This document shows, piece after piece, positions 16,479 through 24,403 of a DNA stretch of 33,198 bases. Position 1 is the first letter of the stretch, and each line of letters begins with the position of its first letter. The position numbers and the translations under genes are program-made. Under the pieces are notes generated by a model. The model did no database searches and was not told where the DNA came from. It saw only the letters and a list, made by a program, of their open reading frames with translations. This stretch comes from Sulfolobaceae archaeon (GTDB lineage: Archaea; Thermoproteota; Thermoprotei_A; Sulfolobales; Sulfolobaceae), in NCBI GenBank assembly GCA_026627305.1, contig JAPNVD010000023.1, positions 1 to 33,198 on the forward strand, read 5' to 3'.

Positions 16479-17951
16479 TTAGCTTTTCTGAGTAACGTCT
16501 ACGGTAATAATTTTTTCACCGGAAACCTCTTCTAAAGGTAAACCCTTAGGCTCTTTTACAAAGAGGTATGTAATTACAGCTCCTATTATGCTTACTATAG
16601 CTAACATTTCAAGTATACCTTTGTAGCCTATAGTTAGTGTTAAAGTCGGAAATAGATATGTAGTTATTGCAGCACCTAATTTACCTGCAGCTGCTGATAT
16701 ACCATGACCCGTAGTTCTATACCTTGTCGGATATACTTCTGCAGGAATTACAAAGGTGGTAGTATTAGGACCGAAATTGATAAAGAAGAACGATAACACA
16801 TATATTCCTAATCCTAATGACGGTGCCGTCAATAGGATAATAGATTTACCAACTTGAGTTATCACTAAGCTTACAATGAAATATATTATAGCCATCATTG
16901 TAAATCCCTGTACCTGCATTAGTTTTCTCCCCATCTTATCCGCTAAGGCTACAGCAGTGAAATATCCAGGAAATCCAACTAGATATGGTATACCCGCTAA
17001 AAATGTGTATCTGGCCATATCAGCTTCGAACTGCGATAACGTAAGTGATGTTGAGACGAAAGGCGATCCAAATATAGAAGTAACTATAGGACCTGAATAA
17101 ATTCCTGTACCATAGAACGCAATATCTAATATAAACCAAGGAATTGTTGTCCCTACAAGCAGAGCCCAATAGTTAGATAAGAACTCTTTTATACCCATCT
17201 TTGCAGATTTTACTGGCTTAGTCATATCTAGCTTAGTACCTAAAAATCGAGCAGCGCTAACCGCATTATCAATATCGCCTTTTATTAATAAGGAGTACCT
17301 AGGAGTCTCTGGAACCTTTCTCCTCAAGTAAATAACAGTTAACGCAGGTATTGCTCCAAGCCCTGCAATTACTCTCCATGCTATCCAAGGAGGAAGCATT
17401 AGACTCGCCAGAATTCCAGCAACGACTGCAGCTATAGATCCTAAACCTTGATTTGCGAAGACCAAAGAAACTAGTTTACCTCTATCTTTTACATTCGCAT
17501 ATTCACTCATTATAGTAGATGATATGGGATAGTCACCACCTATTCCTACCCCCATAATAGTCCTGAAAATTATTAGCCATATTAGATTAGGTGAAAAAGC
17601 ACTTAATAAAGCACCTAAAGATAGTATAGATGCTTCAATACCATATACCTTCTTTCTTCCCATCAGGTCGCCAATAGCTCCAAAGACTAACTGCCCAACA
17701 ATTGCAGACCACAATGCAGAAGATGCTAGAAGGCCTGTCCAAAAAACAGCATCTTTACCTACTAAATATTCTGTAAACCCAGGTATAGTTATGCCTGCAT
17801 ATTTATATGCGTTAATTATCATATTTATGATTATACCTATTACAAATAGATCGTATGCGTCAGTAAAGAATCCCATTCCTGCAGTATACCAGATCTTAAT
17901 GTGTTTCATAGATAACTTTAGTGAATCTATCGACTTAAAGGGGCTTTCCAT
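16479..17951 (-). CDS. MFS transporter of the phosphate:H+ symporter (Pho84-like) type
   Basis: This 490-residue, 12-span carrier has 'GMGFFTDAYDLFVIGI' near residues 26-41, a motif typical of the phosphate:H+ symporter and related organic-anion MFS carriers. 'GAIGDLMGRKKVYG' follows in the TM2-TM3 loop, the MFS signature D-x2-GR(R/K), and 'VGIGGDYPISSTIMSEYA' lies in TM4. 'ADKMGRKLMQ' repeats the signature between TM8 and TM9. Phosphate, or an organic acid or aromatic anion, are the candidate substrates. It is divergent from a second MFS gene. A TATA-like TCTATAAAAATTC at 17979-17991 (minus) would start transcription about nine bases before the ATG. Confidence 0.85.
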   Translation of the reverse strand: MESPFKSIDSLKLSMKHIKIWYTAGMGFFTDAYDLFVIGIIINMIINAYKYAGITIPGFTEYLVGKDAVFWTGLLASSALWSAIVGQLVFGAIGDLMGRKKVYGIEASILSLGALLSAFSPNLIWLIIFRTIMGVGIGGDYPISSTIMSEYANVKDRGKLVSLVFANQGLGSIAAVVAGILASLMLPPWIAWRVIAGLGAIPALTVIYLRRKVPETPRYSLLIKGDIDNAVSAARFLGTKLDMTKPVKSAKMGIKEFLSNYWALLVGTTIPWFILDIAFYGTGIYSGPIVTSIFGSPFVSTSLTLSQFEADMARYTFLAGIPYLVGFPGYFTAVALADKMGRKLMQVQGFTMMAIIYFIVSLVITQVGKSIILLTAPSLGLGIYVLSFFFINFGPNTTTFVIPAEVYPTRYRTTGHGISAAAGKLGAAITTYLFPTLTLTIGYKGILEMLAIVSIIGAVITYLFVKEPKGLPLEEVSGEKIITVDVTQKS

Positions 17952-17978
17952 TACAGCTCTACTCTTATTTAAGGAACT

Positions 17979-17991
17979 GAATTTTTATAGA
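17979..17991 (-). promoter_or_regulatory. TATA-like box of the Pho84-like MFS gene
   Basis: TCTATAAAAATTC on the minus strand is centred about 34 bases before the ATG, predicting a leader of roughly nine bases. Confidence 0.4.
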
Positions 17992-18114
17992 TTACCAACA
18001 TATTATATATATACTGCGATAAACTATATAGTCGACTATAGATTTTATATTTACTTATTCAAATAAAAGAAAGAAACTAAAAACTTATAAATATTTACAT
18101 AGTCAATAAAAAAT

Positions 18115-18124
18115 CTTTTATATG
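18115..18124 (+). promoter_or_regulatory. TATA-like box of the second MFS gene
   Basis: CTTTTATATG is centred about 34 bases before the ATG at 18154, predicting a leader of about eight bases. Confidence 0.4.
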
Positions 18125-18153
18125 CGAGCTCTAGAAAAAGAATATGGGAAATT

Positions 18154-19398
18154 ATGAGTTGGAAACCAGGAGAAGAGGGTTGGACTAAAGGCATAAAAAT
18201 GGCTTTTATTTCATTCTCTATAGGAATGTTTTTAGAATCTTTCATATTTGGATTAGAGTCCATAGCAACGGGATGGTACCAAATACCAAAGATTTTAACA
18301 AGTTTACTCTTAGCATGGGCGCCATTATGGCTAATAATTGGAATCGCATTTGCAGGTCCATTAGCTGACAGGATTGGTAGAAAGCCTACACTATGGTTAA
18401 CGTTAACGTTATATGTGATAGGTGGAATAGGCTTAATTTTTGCATTTAATTATACTTTAGTCCTAATATTCACTGCACTTATGTTATTTAGTGCAGGTGG
18501 TGAAATGAACACTATAATGGCAGCTACGCATGAAATTATGCCACAGAAGTACAGGAGCAGAATAATGTTTCTAGAAATAAATTTCATAAATTTAGGTGGA
18601 GCTGTTTTAGGGGGCTTAGAATTACTAACTCAGTTCTCTTCAGTATTCTTTCAAAGATTAGTATTAGGATTGGTCATTATCGTAGCTGCAATAGGACTGA
18701 TTATAACTAGATTAGAGATACCTGAGTCTGTAAGATGGTTAAGAGCTAAACAGGCTGTTGAGCAAGGTGAGGGTGGCAGAGTAGTGAAACAGGCACTAGA
18801 TAAAGATACAGCATTTAAGCTTTTCGTTACTACAGCAATAGCTTTTGCTAACGCTGCAGGTTTTGGATTAATAACATTCGTTTTAGGTCCTTATTTCTTT
18901 TCCTCAATAACTGGAACCATAATATTTGTAGCAGATATTACGGAATTCGTAGTAGGTCTCTTCATATCCTTCTTAGCAGATTCGCTTAGTAGAAAACATC
19001 TATTGTTATGGTCAAACCTAGGAATAGTAGTACTAACTTTGTTGACGTACTTCTTAATTCCAGCTTGGAGTAAAGATATAGCAATATTCTGGGCACTATT
19101 GGTAGGTATAAATGCGTTTACTTCAGTGCAATATTTAACAGAGGACACATTTAAGGCTGAACTGTGGTCAACGATAAGGAGAGGAACATATACTGCTATA
19201 GCTAGAGTAGTCTCCATAGGGCTCTATATAGTAACGATTTTCGCAACAATTAACTTTGGATTATCACAATATATTCTGTTCAACTTAGGAGTCTGGTCTG
19301 TAGGTTTAGTAGCTGCAATTTTATGGTTTATATTTGGTTTCGAAACTAGTAAGCAAATCACCATAGATGAGATAGAAACAAAGAAAGCATTTAAATGA
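18154..19398 (+). CDS. MFS transporter
   Basis: This 414-residue carrier has about 12 spans. 'GPLADRIGRKPTLW' is the MFS signature of the loop between TM2 and TM3, and 'PQKYRSRIMFLEI' follows TM4, both typical of the sugar/organic-acid part of the superfamily. 'LADSLSRKHLLL' is the weaker repeat in the second half. 'IPESVRWLRAK' lies in the central loop, like the PES-x-R motif of sugar and metabolite porters. Substrate cannot be read. It is divergent from the Pho84-like carrier, so co-regulation is possible. The downstream region is T-rich. Confidence 0.85.
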   Translation: MSWKPGEEGWTKGIKMAFISFSIGMFLESFIFGLESIATGWYQIPKILTSLLLAWAPLWLIIGIAFAGPLADRIGRKPTLWLTLTLYVIGGIGLIFAFNYTLVLIFTALMLFSAGGEMNTIMAATHEIMPQKYRSRIMFLEINFINLGGAVLGGLELLTQFSSVFFQRLVLGLVIIVAAIGLIITRLEIPESVRWLRAKQAVEQGEGGRVVKQALDKDTAFKLFVTTAIAFANAAGFGLITFVLGPYFFSSITGTIIFVADITEFVVGLFISFLADSLSRKHLLLWSNLGIVVLTLLTYFLIPAWSKDIAIFWALLVGINAFTSVQYLTEDTFKAELWSTIRRGTYTAIARVVSIGLYIVTIFATINFGLSQYILFNLGVWSVGLVAAILWFIFGFETSKQITIDEIETKKAFK

Positions 19399-19849
19399 AA
19401 ATATTTTTATTTTTAATTAATTTATTTTCCTATACAAATACTATGATTACATATTAACACAGTATTCATCATAGTGCCAATTTTCTCGACTTTAAATATT
19501 GAAGGGCATAGTAGTACTATAACAACAGATATTGCGTTATAAAAAGAATTCTGTTAATGACTAAAAATTCACTTATTTGCAAACACAAATCAATTAGTTT
19601 AGTAAGGATTAATTCCTCACAACGCTTATGTGGTTGTTTATTTAATTTACAAGTAGAGATGTGAATATATAACATATTTGACATCTATGCTCTCCTTCTC
19701 TACACCCTAAATCGTTATTATGTATGAGATACTTTAGTGCGCTTACAAGATTATAGTGAATTAGATATTAGAAAGCTGAGAGTAATTCGTATGTTAATTA
19801 TCTAGAGAAGACTAAAAATACGTATAAAACACTGAAATAATCTCTAAAA
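19399..19849. other. Gene-free 450-base stretch between the MFS gene and tRNA-Glu
   Basis: After the T-rich terminator there is no ORF with both useful length and a well-placed promoter. The longest is a 35-codon frame at 19557-19664 whose nearest TATA is only 17 bases away. I find no second copy of the tRNA 3' end, no integrase fragment and no inverted repeats that would mark an integrated element. It lies directly downstream of the tRNA, the usual place for integration scars, so a decayed insertion cannot be excluded. Confidence 0.4.
19403..19428 (+). terminator. T-rich terminator after the MFS gene
   Basis: Runs of five T bases (ATTTTTATTTTTAATTAATTTATTTT) begin a few bases after the stop codon. 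Oligo-T stretches of this kind serve as intrinsic terminators in Sulfolobales. Confidence 0.45.
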
Positions 19850-19940
19850 TGCCGCGGCCGGGATTTGAACCCGGGTCACGGGCTCGAGAGGCCCGTATCC
19901 TCTCAGCGCAGGCTACCTGACCGGGCTAGACTACCGCGGC
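19850..19940 (-). tRNA. tRNA-Glu (anticodon CTC) with an approximately 17-nt insertion in the D arm
   Basis: The acceptor stem GCCGCGG pairs with CCGCGGC, with discriminator A at 19850; CCA is not encoded. The anticodon stem CGGGC/GCCCG encloses the loop CTCTCGA (anticodon CTC at 19888-19886). The variable loop is TGAC, and the T arm is CCGGG-TTCAAAT-CCCGG. D-stem strands are GTCT (19931-19928) and GGAT (19900-19897), but 27 bases lie between them instead of about 10. Removing 17 bases restores a normal D loop (AGCCCGGTCA). Because GG is repeated, the exact intron edges are ambiguous. TCAG (19920-19917) can pair with CTGA (19906-19903), the four-base central helix expected of a bulge-helix-bulge splice site. 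Confidence 0.9.
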
Positions 19941-19972
19941 CCTTTTTCCATCTTACTTACTTATGATCTTAT

Positions 19973-19980
19973 GTTTAAAG
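19973..19980 (-). promoter_or_regulatory. TATA box of tRNA-Glu, overlapping the upstream stop codon
   Basis: CTTTAAAC on the minus strand is centred about 36 bases before the tRNA 5' end. It contains the TAA stop of the preceding 167-residue gene, so the tRNA probably has its own promoter inside the end of that operon. Confidence 0.45.
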
Positions 19981-20478
19981 TTTTCTCATAATATTTTTTA
20001 AGATTTCATCAATAGCCTTATTAATAGAACCACTGAATACTTCAGCATATATTAACTTACCGCTAAATATTAACACACCATTAACAGAAGATAACGTAAC
20101 TATACCGTCTCCTAAATCTTTACAATTCTCACAATATCCCCTAATTATCTTTTTATATCCCACATCAATAACCGTATATTTTAATCCTTCTTTTTCTTTA
20201 AATTCGTCTTTTACAAGCTCTGCATTATTTAGTATCCTTTTTGAAAATTCCATCAGCGCAACGCTTACGATATCGGTAGACATGATTCCAGCATTTCTCA
20301 ACTCCTCCGCAAGCAGATAATCGTATTCGATGTTTCTCCTGATATCGTAAATTTTTCTCTTTAATGCCCTAGCATCTTTAAGCTCGTTATAGCATTCTTC
20401 CCCGATCTTTTTAGCCTCCCTTATATCCATTATCCAACCTAGAAACAAGGATTTTGTAATATTATCTATACATGCCAT
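19975..20478 (-). CDS. Unknown protein, last gene of the HerA/NurA operon
   Basis: This 167-residue soluble protein is charged and helical in its first 100 residues ('REAKKIGEECYNELKDARAL', 'RRNIEYDYLLAEELR'). A beta-rich end follows with a CENC pair ('GYCENCKDLGDGIVTLSS') that could bind a metal. I do not recognise the family. A strong GAGGTGA Shine-Dalgarno six bases before ATG 20478 supports this start over the internal ATG 16 codons on. It follows the 205-residue gene by 16 bases and is followed by tRNA-Glu. Function is unknown; DNA repair or end processing is suggested only by position. Confidence 0.65.
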   Translation of the reverse strand: MACIDNITKSLFLGWIMDIREAKKIGEECYNELKDARALKRKIYDIRRNIEYDYLLAEELRNAGIMSTDIVSVALMEFSKRILNNAELVKDEFKEKEGLKYTVIDVGYKKIIRGYCENCKDLGDGIVTLSSVNGVLIFSGKLIYAEVFSGSINKAIDEILKNIMRKL

Positions 20479-20484
20479 TATTTT

Positions 20485-20491
20485 TCACCTC
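20485..20491 (-). promoter_or_regulatory. Shine-Dalgarno site deciding the start of the 167-residue gene
   Basis: GAGGTGA on the minus strand lies six bases before the ATG at 20478 and overlaps a tandem GAGGTG copy just upstream. This is the strongest ribosome site I notice in the window. Confidence 0.6.
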
Positions 20492-20494
20492 ACC

Positions 20495-21112
20495 TCATGG
20501 TTTAACAAATACGAGGTAATCATAGATTTCTCCCGAGTACCTAAGTACTAGCGATAATAGACCATAATTATCCTGATATCTTGCTACTTCTAAATTCTTT
20601 AAACTAGTTGAAATCCTACGTAACATTGCCGAATGGTTATATATCATTGATGACCTTGTATTTATAAATAATAATCCCTTGTTTGTATCTAGTTCTTCTT
20701 GAAGCCTTTTGCTTATTGAAATATCAACAATTCCATCAGTTATTATTCCTAAATATTTTACAGGCCTCAGTGGGATTATCTTATCAAAAGGTATACTATA
20801 TCTCTGATGCAATAATGCATAGGTTATGATCTCAGCTATGTTTCCAGCTACATCTCCTGAATATAACTTACTTCCCCATTTACCCAGCTTATAGCTAACA
20901 ACGCTTTCAGGAATCCCTTCTATCATTCTACTTGAAAGTATGGATGCGAATATCAATGAGGGTTCATTAATGTCGATATCTTCAGCGTAATCGACATTAT
21001 CCTCAAAGACCTGTAAAAGATATTCTGAAATAATATCGTAATCGTCTACCTCATTCTTTGAATGGGGTAAGATATCACTATCGAGCTTTAACGTAAGAGT
21101 TTTTATTCTCAC
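20495..21112 (-). CDS. Unknown protein in the HerA/NurA operon
   Basis: This 205-residue soluble protein has a mixed alpha/beta look. It has an acidic N-terminal third ('VDDYDIISEYLLQVFEDN', 'YAEDIDINEP'), then 'SRMIEGIPESVVSYKLGKWG', then 'YLGIITDGIVDISISKRL'. No metal, nucleotide or membrane motif stands out and I do not recognise a family. The GTG start at 21112 follows the Pcm-like gene by 44 bases. It is followed after 16 bases by another unknown gene. Being co-directional with NurA- and HerA-like genes suggests a shared role, but that is inference. Confidence 0.6.
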   Translation of the reverse strand: MRIKTLTLKLDSDILPHSKNEVDDYDIISEYLLQVFEDNVDYAEDIDINEPSLIFASILSSRMIEGIPESVVSYKLGKWGSKLYSGDVAGNIAEIITYALLHQRYSIPFDKIIPLRPVKYLGIITDGIVDISISKRLQEELDTNKGLLFINTRSSMIYNHSAMLRRISTSLKNLEVARYQDNYGLLSLVLRYSGEIYDYLVFVKP

Positions 21113-21156
21113 AAAATATATTTTCTAAACAGAGGTATTTTAATGATGAATCGGGC

Positions 21157-21822
21157 TTAAAGGATAAATGACTGAGGTCTTGAGTCCTGATCTAAGAAAC
21201 CACAAAGACCCCTTGCTCTCATGAAGATAACTTCGAATAGTCTTGTAATCGAGGCTCCTTGAGATGTCTTAACTATTTTATATAATCCCTGTTTGCCCCT
21301 ATGATCTTCAATGGGTACTACTAAAATCCCTCCTTCTTTTAGTTGATCATAAACCATACAGGGTATAGTAGGGAAGGCAGCCCAGGCAATTGCTTTATCA
21401 TAAGGCTGTTCAGGCTTATAGCCAATGCTTCCATCTCCTTTTATCAGTTTCATATTTTTGTAGCGATTTAACAACCTGTTTTTAGCGAACTCAAAAATTT
21501 CGTCGTCTATCTCTATGCTTACAACGTTACTATCTCCGACTATCTCAGCTATTAAAGCGGTATAATAGCCTGTTCCGGTACCTATTTCCAAAACCTTATC
21601 TCCACGTTTTAGTTCTAGTAGATCTAACATCGTTAGACCTAAGGAAAGGGCAGTAGTCGTTATTCCACTATCTGTAACCTTTAAGGGCGAGTCCACAAAT
21701 TCTAGCTTATAAGCGTAATCCTTTAGTTTATCAGGCAAAAAGTCCCTTCTATCCACTTTGTATAATGCACTAATTAAATCCTTATTTTTTAGCTTCTGTG
21801 CCATATACTCTCTTGCATCCAC
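21157..21822 (-). CDS. pcm: Protein-L-isoaspartate O-methyltransferase-like (Pcm)
   Basis: This 221-residue protein has the class I SAM-binding motif VLEIGTGTGYYTALIA (about residues 77-92), 'VVSIEIDDEIFEFAK' as motif post-I and 'GDGSIGY' as the loop after strand 4. 'GGILVVPIED' follows. The N-terminal 'VDRRDFLPDKLKDYAY' and 'ITTTALSLGLTMLDLL' match the Pcm family pattern 'R..F.p......AY' and 'S.P....mle.L'. Pcm methylates isoaspartyl residues to start their repair, useful at high temperature. Note ITTTA in place of the usual ISxP/ISQP. It lies 16 bases after the HerA-like gene, so the two are co-transcribed; why a protein-repair enzyme sits there is unclear. Confidence 0.82.
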   Translation of the reverse strand: MDAREYMAQKLKNKDLISALYKVDRRDFLPDKLKDYAYKLEFVDSPLKVTDSGITTTALSLGLTMLDLLELKRGDKVLEIGTGTGYYTALIAEIVGDSNVVSIEIDDEIFEFAKNRLLNRYKNMKLIKGDGSIGYKPEQPYDKAIAWAAFPTIPCMVYDQLKEGGILVVPIEDHRGKQGLYKIVKTSQGASITRLFEVIFMRARGLCGFLDQDSRPQSFIL

Positions 21823-21838
21823 AAATAAAACTGGATTT

Positions 21839-23581
21839 TTAACTTATTAAGAATCTCTTTACCTCATCTAACGCGTTTTCCGCTTTAAAGAATACAGGTA
21901 CATCATGAGGTAAGGCGCTCTTAAAACTTACCAAGAGCCATTGACCTGCTTCTAAATCTAAAATTTTATCTATTAGGCTATCGTTTATCCCAAAGGTTTC
22001 AGCAATCAGTTGCCTATCATAAGGTCTGGGAAGAGTACTGATGAAGTATGTATGTAACTGTTGAAGGACATTTGTATTTAAATACGCTAACCTCTGAGTG
22101 CTTATGAGTCCGTGCAAATAATATTTCCTACCATGCCTTAACAATTTCTCAACGGCATTGCTAGATAGTTCGCTATTATCTTTTTGTTTAGCATCGTAAG
22201 GAATGAATTCCTGGGCTTCATCTAAGATAAACAGTACCTTTGGATTACTAGAGTAAAACCTCTTCCTCCTGTTAAATATCATCTCTATTGTCGAAGATAC
22301 TAGTAGTCTAGCTTCATCTAATGAGGGAACCTCTATAACGAAAAGCCTTGGTGATTCAGGTGAGCTATCCAAGACCTCGATGGCTAACTTCTCTACATCA
22401 TACTCCTCACTCTCATTGATGCCCATAGACAAGTAAGACCTAACGCCTTGTATGAAAGTCAGTATGGCTGAGTTCTCTTTTACGTGAGTTAAGCGAGCTG
22501 TATTCTCTACTTCATCGAATATAGGCATAACTGTTTCATCAACTATATCATCGTTGGTTAACTTCTTTTCCTTCATTAGTTTATCGATCGATTGTAAGAG
22601 CATCATATATAATGGCTTCTGCGAAACTGATACGTATTTATCCTCAATCTGTTCTCTTATCATTTCAAGGAGGTAGCCATAAGTTAAATAAGTCATCCCC
22701 TGGGGTGGGACATATAACTGAACTATCTTCTTCTGATTAAAGAGAATTTCCGCGAAGCTCTTAATCTTATCTTTAAGATCTTGGATATCGTCTGGAATGA
22801 CATGGGTTCTTATAAACTTCCTTCCCGAGTCTTGCGGATTCAATGGAATCTTCTCTATGCTAGCAATCCTGGAGTTCAGCTTTACTAACTGGTCTAAAAG
22901 TAAAACACTATACTCCATTGAAACGTCAAATATTACAACTTTAAGATCCGGAAACTTAGCCAACGCTTTTCTAACTATTGTGGATATTAAGTTGGATTTT
23001 CCAGAGCCCGTGAACGCAAAGATTCCTATATGGTATTTTATCGCCTTTTCTAGATCAATAGTCAAATTCAAGTCTTCTCCTATTACCTTACCTAAACTAA
23101 CACCATTCTTGTAGCACACAAACTGTTGATAAGTTTCTTTATTCAATAAATAAACTGAGGTACCAGGTAATGGTGGTAAATAACCTTTTTTAAACTCTAT
23201 AGTGCCATTTCTTACAACCATCAGGTAATCTATGGGTATAGCATAAACGTCTATCCATATTTCCTTTGAGCTTTCATCAGTCCAACTCTCCTCCACCCTT
23301 TTCATTATTTCTTGCCTTATCTCCAATGGTATAGCACTGCTAAGATTTACCATTCCATAGTGCATTGGAACATAATCCGCTATCTCTAATATCAAGTAAG
23401 TGTTCTCCTCTAATGTTCTAGCAGCCATCAGTTTCCCAATATTAATATTGAAACTCTTCATAAAGGGAAACTCAACTATAAAGCTTCTGAAGCTAATAGT
23501 TGATCTCCCGTCAGAGCTTTGCCTAGTCACAACCTTTACTTCCCTGAGCTTTCCGATGTAATTCTCAAATAACTCTTTCAT
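21839..23581 (-). CDS. herA: HerA-family hexameric DNA translocase/helicase
   Basis: This 580-residue protein has an N-terminal beta-barrel-like region of about 170 residues (HAS-barrel position), then Walker A FTGSGKSN at about 190-197. Walker [12 protein letters not shown] is at 449-459, with '[18 protein letters not shown]' soon after, carrying arginines suited to an arginine finger and sensor. This is the HerA/FtsK-type ring ATPase fold. HerA pumps DNA into the NurA nuclease ring for end resection, and a NurA-like gene lies immediately upstream (45-base gap, GTGAG ribosome site). It is not accompanied by mre11 and rad50 as the classical archaeal cluster is, so I read it as a second, paralogous HerA/NurA set. 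ATPase class is certain, partner assignment likely. Confidence 0.85.
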   Translation of the reverse strand: MKELFENYIGKLREVKVVTRQSSDGRSTISFRSFIVEFPFMKSFNINIGKLMAARTLEENTYLILEIADYVPMHYGMVNLSSAIPLEIRQEIMKRVEESWTDESSKEIWIDVYAIPIDYLMVVRNGTIEFKKGYLPPLPGTSVYLLNKETYQQFVCYKNGVSLGKVIGEDLNLTIDLEKAIKYHIGIFAFTGSGKSNLISTIVRKALAKFPDLKVVIFDVSMEYSVLLLDQLVKLNSRIASIEKIPLNPQDSGRKFIRTHVIPDDIQDLKDKIKSFAEILFNQKKIVQLYVPPQGMTYLTYGYLLEMIREQIEDKYVSVSQKPLYMMLLQSIDKLMKEKKLTNDDIVDETVMPIFDEVENTARLTHVKENSAILTFIQGVRSYLSMGINESEEYDVEKLAIEVLDSSPESPRLFVIEVPSLDEARLLVSSTIEMIFNRRKRFYSSNPKVLFILDEAQEFIPYDAKQKDNSELSSNAVEKLLRHGRKYYLHGLISTQRLAYLNTNVLQQLHTYFISTLPRPYDRQLIAETFGINDSLIDKILDLEAGQWLLVSFKSALPHDVPVFFKAENALDEVKRFLIS

Positions 23582-23626
23582 GTTTACTCACTTTTAGTTA
23601 AAATTACTCTAGCTAATGTAAAAGAT

Positions 23627-24403
23627 TTATTTGTTCCTTCTTATTCTCTCCACAAAGCTTCTGAAATCCCTATACCTTATGAAGTTTTGCGACCTTATAG
23701 TGTCGAGAGTTAAAGAAGCTATATCTCTATAGTATTTCGCTGCCTTATCTGCAAGGTAAAGCAAGTAATTATAACCTAAAGCTTCTGGGATTGGTTCATA
23801 ACCTAAAATTACAAGTACTTTTAAAATATCATCCCAACTCATCTGTACCTCTTTATTTATTAAAAACACATAGCCTTGGTCAAGAAGTTTAAAATAGCCA
23901 ATCTTCTCGTCCTTTACAGCAATCCAAGGAGCTTCTTGGATCTTATCTAGTTCATTCCTTAACAAAATGTCGAAATCCTTAACGATACCTATAGAATTTT
24001 TAGGGATCTTTAACCCCTTTTCTCTATCCATGCTGAACAGCCTATCCATTAATATTAAATCATACTCATACGTATTAGCTACATCATACTCTAATCTCCT
24101 CATCTCCTCTTCGGGGCTTTCGCACTCACAAATTTCGTCTTTTACATCGATAGCATCTACACTGAACTTTTCACCGTTAATCGTTGCCCTAACTGAAGCT
24201 ACAACTATATAACTTATTTTTCCTCCTGGGAGGAAAACTTGATGAAAGCTACCATCTATTGCTACTACTCTTAAAGCAGGGAGTTTAAAATTCTCTCTAG
24301 ATAATCTAATAACTGTGATAAAATCACCATTATCTTTAGTCACAGATATCCTAATACCAAATATTAGAGGATTGGAGGCTAAAAAGCTTAGAGATAGTGG
24401 CAT
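23627..24403 (-). CDS. nurA: NurA-like nuclease
   Basis: This 258-residue protein carries 'LRVVAIDGSFHQV' with D50-G51-S52, the first acidic metal site of NurA nucleases. 'YDLILMDRLFSM' with D120 follows as the second strand, then 'IGIVKDFD' around K142 and a late 'NYLLYLADKAAKYY', all in NurA order. NurA dimers resect DNA 5' ends with HerA, which is encoded next. It is shorter than typical NurA (about 330 residues). The ATG at 24403 gives an 89-base head-to-head overlap with the ThiR-type gene; a GTG at 24343 would cut this to 29 bases. AT boxes at a suitable distance exist for both starts, so the exact N-terminus is unresolved. Confidence 0.75.
   Translation of the reverse strand: MPLSLSFLASNPLIFGIRISVTKDNGDFITVIRLSRENFKLPALRVVAIDGSFHQVFLPGGKISYIVVASVRATINGEKFSVDAIDVKDEICECESPEEEMRRLEYDVANTYEYDLILMDRLFSMDREKGLKIPKNSIGIVKDFDILLRNELDKIQEAPWIAVKDEKIGYFKLLDQGYVFLINKEVQMSWDDILKVLVILGYEPIPEALGYNYLLYLADKAAKYYRDIASLTLDTIRSQNFIRYRDFRSFVERIRRNK
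24282..24290 (+). promoter_or_regulatory. TATA box of the ThiR-type gene, inside the NurA-like coding region
   Basis: AGTTTAAAA is centred about 29 bases before the GTG start at 24315 and is preceded by a purine-rich BRE-like GCAGGG. It lies wholly within the opposing nuclease gene. Confidence 0.5.

Noticed and set aside
19557-19664. 35-codon frame downstream of the MFS gene
   Set aside because: The nearest TATA-like box is only 17 bases before the ATG, and the sequence shows no protein-like pattern.
21144-21176. Possible box C/D RNA (ATGATGA followed by CTGA)
   Set aside because: Only about 33 bases separate the ends and no D'/C' boxes are recognisable; too short for a normal archaeal C/D guide RNA.
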